A stretch of 64,000 nt of DNA from Saprospiraceae bacterium (lineage in GTDB: Bacteria > Bacteroidota > Bacteroidia > Chitinophagales > Saprospiraceae): assembly GCA_016715245.1 (NCBI GenBank), contig JADKAS010000006.1:62001-126000 (forward strand). Direction: 5' to 3'. Below, piece by piece: positions 38,556-46,881 of this stretch; within the stretch, counting starts at the first letter, position 1; each line of letters starts with the position of its first letter. The translations under genes were made by a program, and so were the position numbers. The notes below the pieces were generated by a model that saw only the letters and a list, made by a program, of their open reading frames with translations, made no database searches and had not been told where the DNA came from.

Positions 38556-41519
38556 ATGAACAGATTTTACACCATTATTTTTATTCTTTTTTCAGGACTC
38601 AGCTGGGCTGCCTATTCTTACTTGCCTTTCATTACAGGTACAAAAAATTCAATTCAGAATAAAACAATTCCGCAACTACCGAAGCTGAATAATACCGGAA
38701 TTTCATTGTGTGAAATGGCGGATGTATGTTCTGACATTTCTTCAGCACAAACGCTGCAAACCGCACCCACAGATGTAAATTGTGGTGATTTCAACCTGAC
38801 ATCCATAGAAGGTTGTCTTGAAAATGCTTTGCCTGAAGATTCCCTTTCCCATTGCGCCTTCAATAACAATCCTACTGTATGGTTTAAAATTGAAACAGAT
38901 TCTCTGGCAAAACAATTATTTACTTTTGTGTCCACTCCAGAAGAATGGCAACCAGTCTGGGCTGTATATTACGGAGATTGTGACAACCTGATTCCTGTTT
39001 ATACCTCTTCATTGGGAATACCGGTAGCATGCAGCAATGAAGGAAATAATCCTGCTGTCCATAATATTACTATGCCAACAGGAATAAACGGAAATCCGGT
39101 TACAACATTTTATATAGCCGTGAGTGCCGCAGGTATTCCGGCTCCCGGAAATTTCACCCTTTCGGCATTTACGCAGGCTGATTGTGATAGGTGCAGTGGA
39201 AATGATGATTGTGAGACAACAGCAAATGTAAAAATTATAAGCAGATCAAGTAACCGTTCTTTGAGCGATCCCATATTTTGTCAGGGCGAAGAAGCACACG
39301 TTTGTCTGGAATTTTATATGATCCGGGAGAAACAGGCGTGGACTGGTTTCACAGTATTATTCCGAATTTTGGTGAAGGCTGGGACATGACGGCTTTTGAT
39401 CCGGCAAATGTCACAACTACACCTGATGGTGCCAGATGGTTCGGTCCTGATAATGCAGAATGTGCTCCGTATTTAACCGAAAATCTGCCTTTAATCTGTA
39501 CCTATACTGATGCGTCAGGAAAACTTCAGATTTGTAATATGAAATGCGGCCCTTGCCCTTGTACTGCTCCGATGGACAGTTTATCTCCTATGCCCGGAGG
39601 TTGGTATTGGGTGAGTAACGGTGGTCAGGGATGTGAAAACACATGCAACCCTTCCACTTCTTATGGCTATCCCGGAAGTAATACAGGAATTCAGATTACA
39701 TTATGTATGGATTTAAAAACTAAATCTTTTGAAGGAAACGATTGCCCTCAGAACAATGATTTACAAATTACATTTACAACCACCTCTGACGGGATGACCG
39801 GTTGCTGGGAAGATCCTGTGGAATCCTGCAGTTTTGTTTTAACAAGGGTTGGTCCTGCATGGGAACTGGATTGCAGCGAACTTTCTGATTTGAATGTATC
39901 GTTTGAAGACACAGAAATATCCAACGGGGAAAAACTGAATTCACTTTTTACTGCTTCGGACACAAATTATTCAATAAAGTTAATACCTGTTGTTAATTCA
40001 TTGATTTCAGGTATGAATGAACATACATTTACCAATGGAACAGGAACTGTTTCAGACCAGTTGTTCAACCTTTCTGATACGGTACAGACTGCTCAGTATC
40101 TTGTGTATTCGCTACTGGGAAACAATGTTTGTTACAGTTTGCCTGATACATTTTATGTTGTGGTGCGACCTCCTGTATGTGACAATGGTTTACCGTTTTC
40201 TCAATGGGAGAGCTGCAAGGTGGCTTCCGAAAAATACAGTCATTTGTCATTTAAGCTTGCTGGATCAGATGTGTGGAGAAATGTTCAGCAATACAAGTTC
40301 TGACCCATCACCAAGTCCTTTGTGCCCTGATGGCGGTGTGTCCAACAATATGACATGGATTGCCTTTGTGGCTGGAGAAGGCTCTTACAATATTGTCGTT
40401 TCCCCATCCAATTGCCAACCGGGTACCGGTGGACAACTGGGGGCACAGATAGGTGTTTACGCTGATTGTTCATTTACGGAAGCTGTTTTCTGCAATGCCC
40501 CTTGTGATTTGGCTCCTGTTTCAATTCCTGACTCTTTGCTTACTCCGGGGCAAACATATTATTTATTTATTGATGGCTGTGCAGGCAGTATTTGCGAATA
40601 TAATATTGATGTGACGGGAACGTATTCCTCAGAACCTGCTCATTGTGACGATGGCAACCCTGAAACAATCAATGACGTGTACGACGAGAACTGTAAGTGC
40701 AAGGGCACAGACATTTCATGTGACCCGGTTCGTCCTTATGCACAATGGGAAAGTTGCAAAATTGCATCCAAGAATAAAGTCTTATGTAATCTGAGCCTCC
40801 TCGACAGGATGTGTCGAGAAATGTTCACTACTATCCGTACTGACCCGAAACCGCATCCTTTATGTCCTTTGGATGGAGGAGCTGCCCATAATATGTCATG
40901 GATAGCTTTTGTGGCAGAAGAAGGTTCTTATGAGATAGTTGTCACCCCTTCTGATTGTGTGCCGGGCACCGGTGGTCAATTAGGTGTCCAAATAGGCGTT
41001 TATACAGATTGTTCATTTACAGAATCTGTTATCTGCAATCCAGCTTGCGATATAAATCCCGTCACTATACCGGACTCATTACTCACACCGGGAAAAACAT
41101 ATTATTTATTTATTGACGGCTGTGCACAAAGTGTTTGTAACTATACAATTGATGTTAACGGAACGTATTCTTCCAAAGACGTACCTTGTGACGACGGAAA
41201 TCCTTTGACTATCAATGATATGTACGATGAAAATTGTGAATGTAAAGGAGAACTCATCAATGCAACAAATCAGGAAAACCCGGATAAAATGCAGATTTTT
41301 CCAAACCCTGCGAATGAAAACGTTTATGTTTTACACACCGGAAAGTATAAAGACATTGATATTTCAATATTAAATGCCGTCGGCGAAACAATTGTCATAC
41401 AAAAATCAAAGATTGAAAACGGATATGAACTTCATACCGCTGGTCTTAGTCCGGGTGTCTACCTAATCAAAATCAGAAAAGATAATGTAATTAGCAGTTA
41501 TAAGCTGGTGAAATATTAA
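38556..41519 (+). CDS. Large secreted cysteine-rich protein with tandem repeats and T9SS type A sorting domain, frame broken twice
   Basis: Three frames join into a 987-residue protein. A signal peptide (MNRFYTIIFILFSGLSWAAYS) precedes a region with GDFNLTSIEGCLENALPED. Adding one T at 39312-39315 restores HVCLEFLYDPGETGVDWFHS. Removing one A at 40230-40234 restores ASENTVICHLSLLDQM. The C-terminal third has two about 180-residue tandem repeats (see the repeat features). From about residue 910 a type A sorting domain reads MQIFPNPANENVYVL to SSYKLVKY. Cysteines are frequent, suggesting disulfide-stabilised surface modules. It is likely a T9SS-exported surface protein or adhesin. Function otherwise unknown. 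A shared terminator with ssrA follows. Confidence 0.82.
40178..40718 (+). repeat. Tandem protein repeat unit 1 in the T9SS cargo
   Basis: The unit of about 180 codons runs from CDNGLPFSQWESCK to YDENCKCKG. Its core, WIAFVAGEGSYNIVV to PGTGGQLG to IPDSLLTPGQTYYLFIDGC, recurs almost unchanged in the next unit. It contains the extra A (40230-40234) that breaks the frame. Confidence 0.85.
40719..41249 (+). repeat. Tandem protein repeat unit 2 in the T9SS cargo
   Basis: This unit parallels unit 1 closely: QWESCKIASKNKVLCNLSLL, WIAFVAEEGSYEIVV, PGTGGQLGVQIGVY, IPDSLLTPGKTYYLFIDGC and YDENCECKG. It guides repair of the frameshift in unit 1. Confidence 0.85.
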
Positions 41520-41548
41520 CAAATACATTTTGAAAAAAATAAAAAAAA

Positions 41549-41570
41549 GAGACCGTCTTCCGATGGTCTC
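41549..41570. terminator. Bidirectional terminator between the T9SS cargo gene and ssrA
   Basis: Arms GAGACCGTC (41549-41557) and GATGGTCTC (41562-41570) pair over 9 bp, with one G-T pair, around a TTCC loop. An A run before and a T run after allow termination in both directions, serving the forward cargo gene and the reverse ssrA gene. Confidence 0.85.
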
Positions 41571-41580
41571 CTTTTTTTGT

Positions 41581-41949
41581 GGAGCTGCAGGGATTCGAAC
41601 CCTGGTCCAGACAAAGCATCTGAGAGCTTTCTACATGCTTAGCTTCTATTTGGGTTTTCGGTATCAGGCAGGTATAAAAGCAGACCTTGCCATCAACTTA
41701 GTTTCTAAAGTTTCGCTATCGGGCCAAAACACTCCTTCAAGCTAGTCCGCGGGTCTGTTGATATGCGGCAACCGGTATGTATCGGACGTCAACCGGGCGG
41801 CATAAAAGGCTTTTTAATCCTGGATTAAGCTGCCAATGCGAAGTTATTATCGCCATTTGTGTTTCGATGTCCATTTTTAGCGGAGTGAGCCATCATTCTC
41901 CGGCATGCTTACTAACCGATTTTCTTTCCTGTCGATACCAGTCAGCCCC
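41581..41949 (-). ncRNA. ssrA: Transfer-messenger RNA (tmRNA)
   Basis: The reverse strand starts GGGGCTGACTGGTATCGACA and ends GGTTCGAATCCCTGCAGCTCC. The ends pair as a tRNA-Ala-like acceptor stem (GGGGCTG/CAGCTCC) with the conserved G3-U70 pair, and the T arm is present. The internal tag frame ends at the TAA at 41825-41827 and reads ...NGDNNFALAA. If translation resumes at the GCT at 41881, the tag is AKNGHRNTNGDNNFALAA, but the resume codon is not certain. tmRNA with SmpB rescues stalled ribosomes and tags the product for degradation. The smpB gene lies 1.4 kb away. The length of 369 bases is typical. Confidence 0.95.
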
Positions 41950-41951
41950 GT

Positions 41952-42035
41952 ATAAAAGCAAGGAATACATAAATTTTTGATTATCATCTCATTATAGGTT
42001 GGTTTACCAATTACGGGATGTATCCTTGCTTTTAT
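41952..42035. repeat. Inverted repeat upstream of ssrA
   Basis: Arm 1 (41952-41970, ATAAAAGCAAGGAATACAT) and arm 2 (42018-42035, ATGTATCCTTGCTTTTAT) are inverted copies differing by one extra A, with a 47-base spacer. Arm 1 touches the 5' end of ssrA. It could be a regulatory structure or a relic of a small element. Confidence 0.75.
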
Positions 42036-42186
42036 TTGGTAGCTAAGTAACGTTGACAGACAAAAAAAAGTTTCATTATTGAAAAATAATATTCCATCAT
42101 TCTCTTCCTTTACTATATTTGTCCTGTTGATGAAGGAACGTTCGTTGATTTTTCACAATTATATATTACAATCACGTATTATATAA

Positions 42187-42194
42187 TAATTTTG
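42187..42194 (+). promoter_or_regulatory. Candidate -7 element of the TRAP-type binding protein gene
   Basis: TAATTTTG is an exact TAnnTTTG match ending 15 bases before the inferred start at 42210. Another exact match, TATATTTG, lies at 42114-42121. Confidence 0.4.
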
Positions 42195-42209
42195 TAACTC
42201 ATTTTCAAA

Positions 42210-43319
42210 ATAAAAGTAATAAAGCGGGATGTATTTCTGAAAACCGGAGCTGTCCTGGGTCTTGGAACACTGGCTGCTGGCTGTTCTTCAGGAACCGAAG
42301 CTAAGTCTGAAAACAAAAAGGTCAAAACAAAATACAATTGGAAAATGGTCACAACCTGGCCACCAAATTTTCCGGTATTAGGTGAAGGCTGCAAACTTTT
42401 TTCAGATTGGGTTTTTGCCATGTCGGGAGGAGAAATGGCAATAAAAATATATGGCAGCGGAGAACTGATCCCAGCATTGGAGTGTTTTGATGCAGTTTCT
42501 TCCGGAGCAGCAGAAATGGCCAGCGGTGCTGCTTATTACTGGGCAGGTAAAAATGAAGCATTTCCTTTTTTCACTTCGATTCCTTTTGGCATGAATGCCC
42601 AGCAAATGAACGCATGGTTGTACTCAGGAGGCGGGCATACCCTTTGGAAGGAGTTGTATGCCAATTACAATATTATTCCTTTTCCTGCCGGGAATACCGG
42701 AATGCAAATGGCCGGATGGTTCAACAAAGAAATAAATTCCATTGACGATTTTAAAGGGCTTAAAATGAGAATACCCGGCCTGGGAGGAAAAGTACTCGAT
42801 AAAGCAGGAGGAACACCTGTATTAAGTGGAGGAAGTGAGATTTACACCAATCTGGAAAGAGGTGTCATAGACGCAACGGAGTGGATCGGTCCTTATCACG
42901 ACTACGTCATGGGTTTTCATAAAATAGCAAAATATTATTACGCACCGGGATGGCATGAAACCGGTTCCACCCTTGAACTTCTGGTTAATAAAAGGGAAAT
43001 GGACAACCTTCCTGAACATCTCAAAGTCATTATAGAAACAGCCGCAGCCCGTTTTAATGTATGGTGTTTATCCGAATTCGAATCAAAAAACAATACCTAT
43101 CTTAAAAAAATCATTGAAGAAGAAAAGGTTGAAATCCGTACATTTTCAAAGGAAACATTATCTGCACTTCAAAAAATAAGCAGCGAAGTAATGGAAGAAC
43201 TCGGAAATAAAAATGAGGTCAACAAAAAAATTTATACATCCTATATGGATTTTATGAAGGGTGTGAGAAATTGGTCAAAATATTCGGAGAAGCTGTATTA
43301 TAACGATATAAGCTTATAA
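42210..43319 (+). CDS. TRAP transporter solute-binding protein (DctP/TakP-like), start codon uncertain
   Basis: The mature domain begins about YNWKMVTTWPPNFPVLGEG and shows the DctP-type fold: GGEMAIKIYGSGELIPALE, MRIPGLGGKVLDKAGGTPV and TNLERGVIDATEWIGPYHDY, most like the pyruvate/2-oxo-acid binding TakP group. Upstream in frame is an N-terminal signal KRDVFLKTGAVLGLGTLAAGC, a lipobox preceded by a Tat-like KRDVFLK. No ATG, GTG or TTG precedes it before the in-frame stop at 42195. The natural position for the start is ATA at 42210 (would be ATG after one base change), giving 369 residues; ATT at 42201 is another option. No dctQ or dctM membrane genes are nearby. Confidence 0.8.
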   Translation: MKVIKRDVFLKTGAVLGLGTLAAGCSSGTEAKSENKKVKTKYNWKMVTTWPPNFPVLGEGCKLFSDWVFAMSGGEMAIKIYGSGELIPALECFDAVSSGAAEMASGAAYYWAGKNEAFPFFTSIPFGMNAQQMNAWLYSGGGHTLWKELYANYNIIPFPAGNTGMQMAGWFNKEINSIDDFKGLKMRIPGLGGKVLDKAGGTPVLSGGSEIYTNLERGVIDATEWIGPYHDYVMGFHKIAKYYYAPGWHETGSTLELLVNKREMDNLPEHLKVIIETAAARFNVWCLSEFESKNNTYLKKIIEEEKVEIRTFSKETLSALQKISSEVMEELGNKNEVNKKIYTSYMDFMKGVRNWSKYSEKLYYNDISL

Positions 43320-43322
43320 GGA

Positions 43323-43787
43323 TTATAATTTGATTTTTTTCAGTCTGTCCATTTCGCGTTTATTGTCCCTTTCTTTCATGGTTTCCCGTTTATCAAACGC
43401 TTTTTTACCCTGAGCCAGCACTACTTCGAGTTTGGCAAATCCTCTTTCAGAAAAATACAACCTGTATGGCACTATGGTCAGTCCTTTCTCCTCTACCCTT
43501 CTCAACAGCTTTTTTAATTCCGGTTTTTTCAACAACAACGTTCTGTCTCTCCTTGCATCGTGGTTATAAATAGTACCGTGGTCATACTCAGCAATAAACA
43601 AACTTTTAACTGTCAGTACGCCGTTTTTTTCAAAAATACAATATGCATCGTTGAGGTTGGCTAGTCCCTGCCTCAAAGCTTTCACCTCGGTTCCAGTCAA
43701 AACAATGCCTGCCTCAAACGTCTGTAAGAAGTGATATTCAAATTTTGCCTTTCGGTTGACAATTTCTTTCGGAGTGTACTTTGCCAT
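43323..43787 (-). CDS. smpB: SsrA-binding protein
   Basis: The 154-residue protein binds the tRNA-like part of tmRNA and brings it to stalled ribosomes. It shows the SmpB signatures NRKAKFEYHFLQTFEAGIVL, GTEVKALRQGLANLNDAY and LYFSERGFAKLEVVLAQGKK, and a basic tail ending DKRETMKERDNKREMDRLKK. The length is typical. It converges with the TRAP binding protein gene (three bases between stops). Its RNA partner ssrA lies 1.4 kb away on the same strand. Confidence 0.95.
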   Translation of the reverse strand: MAKYTPKEIVNRKAKFEYHFLQTFEAGIVLTGTEVKALRQGLANLNDAYCIFEKNGVLTVKSLFIAEYDHGTIYNHDARRDRTLLLKKPELKKLLRRVEEKGLTIVPYRLYFSERGFAKLEVVLAQGKKAFDKRETMKERDNKREMDRLKKIKL

Positions 43788-43803
43788 AAAAATAAATCGG
43801 GTG

Positions 43804-43834
43804 CAAATATAATCAAAATGTCTTTAATGTTAAA
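43804..43834 (-). promoter_or_regulatory. Promoter of smpB
   Basis: The reverse strand reads TTTA (43831-43834), a 19-base spacer and TATATTTG (43804-43811). The -7 element is exact and the -33 element has one mismatch. The start codon is 16 bases downstream of the element. Confidence 0.55.
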
Positions 43835-43933
43835 GTATTGAGCTAATCCTTAGTCTCATTATAACATTTACTTATTTAATAACTTTGCTTTAGCTGGTAA
43901 ACAGAAATGTTTTTTCATTATAATAACTGTTAT

Positions 43934-43966
43934 AAAAAAAGGCCGTCCTTGTGTAAAGACGACCTT
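43934..43966 (-). terminator. Terminator of the initiator tRNA gene
   Basis: Arms AAGGCCGTC (43939-43947) and GACGACCTT (43958-43966) form a 9-bp stem with one G-U pair. On the reverse strand it is followed by a T run. It starts eight bases after the tRNA 3' end. Confidence 0.8.
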
Positions 43967-43974
43967 TTATTTTG

Positions 43975-44047
<73 letters not shown>

Positions 44048-44087
44048 ATGTGGTATATCGGAATTATGATATTCCGATTTCGGACTG

Positions 44088-44118
44088 CAAAGGTAACATA
44101 TTTACTTTAAGTATCAAA
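44088..44118 (-). promoter_or_regulatory. Promoter of the initiator tRNA gene
   Basis: The reverse strand shows TTTG (44115-44118), a 19-base spacer and TACCTTTG (44088-44095): both elements match the Bacteroidota consensus exactly. The leader before the tRNA holds a hairpin ATCGGAAT/ATTCCGAT (44057-44078), likely removed in processing. Confidence 0.8.
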
Positions 44119-44305
44119 AAATACAGGCAATTAATTTAAAAATATTTATATAATGAAAAAAAATGCCTGATCCACCAACGACTCCCCCATGGTTTACGTC
44201 TTTAAAGGTAATATTAGGTTTTTAATGGATTTTGTGGCCAACAACTTCGAAACAACTTATCTGAATTGAAATTTTTTCTTAATTTTATAATAAATTTTAA
44301 AGTGT

Positions 44306-45581
44306 ATGAAAAATGTAGTATTATTTTTTAGTCTTTGTTTTCTGCTCTTACAATCTTCATGTATTCAGGATAAATGTACTCAAACCAGTACATATACCTA
44401 CCTCAAACCTGTTTATGTAACTCCGGAAGAATATAAAATCCCTGTTAAACTCGGCAACAGCGAAGCTTTAAAAGAGCCCGGCAAAATTTATTTTTATTAC
44501 AATTACATTCTTATTAACGAATTGAGAAAAGGTATTCATATAATCAATAATCAAGACCCAACCTCCTGTCAATGAAGGCTTTATTGAAATACCGGGAAAT
44601 ATTGATATGGCTGTAATGAATGACATCTTGTATGCTGATGCTTATACTGACCTTTTAGTTATTGATGTAAAAAATATTAAGGAGCCTCGTCTCATCGAAA
44701 GAAAAGAAAATCTATTTGAAAGTTTTTATTTTATTGAAGGAAGCAACCGACTATTATCACACTACGAAACAACAGACATAACAGAACAATTTGATTGTTC
44801 CCATAGCCAATTTGGCAATGTTATCATAAATGATGGTGACGGTGTATTTATTGATCTGTCAGGAAATCCCGGAGCAAATAATTTTGAAAGTTCAGCCGAT
44901 GGTACACCAAAAGTTGGAAAAGGAGGTTCGCTTGCCAGATTTACCATTAGTAAAAATCACCTTTTTGCCGCTGGATTATCTGAATTGTATTCTCTACCCA
45001 TTCTCTCTGACGGATATGTAGGAGAAAGTGTGCTTACAGCTTTACCATGGGGAATTGAAACCATTTCACCTTATAAAAATTATTTATTTTTAGGCGCCAA
45101 TAATGGTATGCATATCGTTGATATTGAAAATCCTGTGTCTCCTCAACTCAGGTCTTCCTTTACCCATGCAAGGGCTTGTGACCCGGTCGTTATTGAGAAT
45201 GATATTGCCTATGTAACCCTCAGAACAGGCGGACAATTATGCCCCGGCGACAGAAACGAATTGCAGGTCATTGATGTAAAAGATATTTTTAATCCCGTTT
45301 TACTTCATTCCTACCCTATGACAAATCCGCACGGCCTTGGGTTTTGGGAAAATCAGCTGTATATTTGTGAAGGCGAATCCGGTTTGAAAATCTTTGATAA
45401 AACCGATATTTCAAAAATAGATAAAAATCTTTTGGCTCACATTGGTGATATTATGGCATGGGATGTTATTGCTGTAAATAAAAATCTTCTGTTGTTGGTC
45501 GGAAATGATGGTTTTTTCCAATACAATTGTTCAGATCCCGGCAATATAATTTTGTTGAGTTCGATAAATATTGAAAAATGA
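44306..45581 (+). CDS. LVIVD-repeat lipoprotein, frameshifted
   Basis: Two frames join into a 424-residue protein. It has a lipoprotein signal (MKNVVLFFSLCFLLLQSSC) and then LVIVD-type beta-propeller repeats, visible as GIHIINNQDP, LLVIDVKNIKEPRLIE, GMHIVDIENPVSPQL, LQVIDVKDIFNPVLL and GLKIFDKTDISKI. Removing one A near 44560-44561 joins INNQDP to PPVNEGFIEIPGNIDMAV. It is likely a surface or periplasmic lipoprotein. Its stop overlaps the next start by four bases (ATGA), making it the first gene of a coupled four-gene unit with an ECF sigma factor. Confidence 0.8.
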
Positions 45582-46306
45582 GGCTTTTCATCTCTATAAT
45601 TTTTCTTGTTTTTTATGGTCATCTGCAGGCGCAACAACAAACATTCACCTTATTTAACGGAGTACAATTCAAAGGTAGTGTTCAATCTGTCACCAGTGAT
45701 AGTTTATCCATACAAACTGAAGATGGAAATATTGTCACCTTTGCGCACACACAATTGAGTCTGAAATCCACAGAAACACGTGCACAAACGTTAGTTTTAC
45801 AGAAACCCGGGAAAATGAATTTTAAGCTTGACCTTGGTTTGGGGTTTGGAGATAACGGAGACGGACTCATAAGTGGGTTAGGTATTTATGGTCATCTTTT
45901 GTATCGTATCGGTAAAAAAAGATTGCAACATTTCACCCTGAATACCGGAATTGAATCATTTAAATCAAATATCAATATAATGTCTGTTCCGGTTTCAATG
46001 GGTTATCAGATTTCACTTTTCCAGAAATCGAAATCGGCATTTTTGATATCTGCTGCAGGTGGATATAGTTTTGCCTCAGTGGGAAAAAGTGATTATGAAT
46101 GGGAAAAAAGAAGTTCTGAAGGAGGAATCCGCACAGAATTGGGATTGACTTACAGTAAAGCATTAAACAACGGTACTGCTTTTCATTTTGGTCCGTCCTT
46201 CATTTATCAGGAAATGAGTTATACCATTGAAAATTCAGGTTGGCTAACCACCAAATTTGACATGGCTCTGAGAAGGTTGTTTTTTAACATCGGCATCATC
46301 TTTTAA
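45578..46306 (+). CDS. Exported protein, predicted outer-membrane beta-barrel
   Basis: The 242-residue protein has a signal peptide (MRLFISIIFLVFYGHLQAQ) and a short domain with FNGVQFKGSVQSVTSDSLSIQ, which looks like a small SH3/Sm-like barrel. Alternating hydrophobic strands follow (LDLGLGFGDNGDGLISGLGIYGHLLYRIG) and the chain ends RLFFNIGIIF, as expected for an outer-membrane barrel. I do not recognise a family. It overlaps the lipoprotein gene by four bases and the sigma factor gene by one base. Confidence 0.65.
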   Translation: MRLFISIIFLVFYGHLQAQQQTFTLFNGVQFKGSVQSVTSDSLSIQTEDGNIVTFAHTQLSLKSTETRAQTLVLQKPGKMNFKLDLGLGFGDNGDGLISGLGIYGHLLYRIGKKRLQHFTLNTGIESFKSNINIMSVPVSMGYQISLFQKSKSAFLISAAGGYSFASVGKSDYEWEKRSSEGGIRTELGLTYSKALNNGTAFHFGPSFIYQEMSYTIENSGWLTTKFDMALRRLFFNIGIIF

Positions 46307-46881
46307 TGTTCTTTAAAAACAAAATTCATAATGTAGATGACATCATAAAAGGATGCATCAAAAATGACAGAAAATGTCAGCAACTACTCTACGAAATGTT
46401 TTTTGACGTAATGATAAAAGTTTGTTTTCGATACACAAAAGATGAAAATGACGCCCTTTCGATATTACACGATGGTTATTTAAAAGCGTATCAAAATATT
46501 CATTTATATAAACATATCGGTTCTTTTGAAGGGTGGCTTCGCAAGATTATGTACCATAGTGTGATTGACCATTTTCGCCATAAAGACAGAAAACTTGCCT
46601 TTTTACAACCTGTTGACGTTTTCACTGATGTCCAAACCAATGCAAACGCATTAAATGAACTAATATTCGGTGAGATTTACCAATTACTTGATCACTTGCC
46701 AGACAATTCAGCGAAAGCACTTAAATTATTTGCTTTGGAAGGATATTCTCATGCAGATATTGGAAAAGAGCTCAATATTAGTGAAGGAACAAGCAGATGG
46801 CATGTGGCCAATGCCCGACATATACTAAAAGAAAAATTAAAAATTTATAATCAGGATCATCCCAAATTTATGCTACAATGA
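46306..46881 (+). CDS. RNA polymerase sigma factor, ECF type
   Basis: The 191-residue factor has region 2 at about residues 20-90 (RYTKDENDALSILHDGYLKA and FEGWLRKIMYHSVIDHFRHK, with -10 recognition and core-binding helices). Region 4 is at about residues 130-185 (LLDHLPDNSAKALKLFALEG then SHADIGKELNISEG, the helix-turn-helix). It has no region 3, as in ECF factors. It sits between two envelope protein genes and overlaps the following gene by four bases, so the downstream membrane protein is a candidate anti-sigma factor. Target promoters are unknown. Confidence 0.92.
   Translation: MFFKNKIHNVDDIIKGCIKNDRKCQQLLYEMFFDVMIKVCFRYTKDENDALSILHDGYLKAYQNIHLYKHIGSFEGWLRKIMYHSVIDHFRHKDRKLAFLQPVDVFTDVQTNANALNELIFGEIYQLLDHLPDNSAKALKLFALEGYSHADIGKELNISEGTSRWHVANARHILKEKLKIYNQDHPKFMLQ

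Noticed and set aside
40017..40230. Separate gene starting at 40017 within the T9SS cargo
   Set aside because: Its first part is out-of-frame reading of the cargo; only the part after 40230 is real, as the tandem repeat comparison shows.
41530..41980. Open frames on the forward strand over the tmRNA region
   Set aside because: They lie on the complement of ssrA and its terminator; the region is explained by the tmRNA structure.
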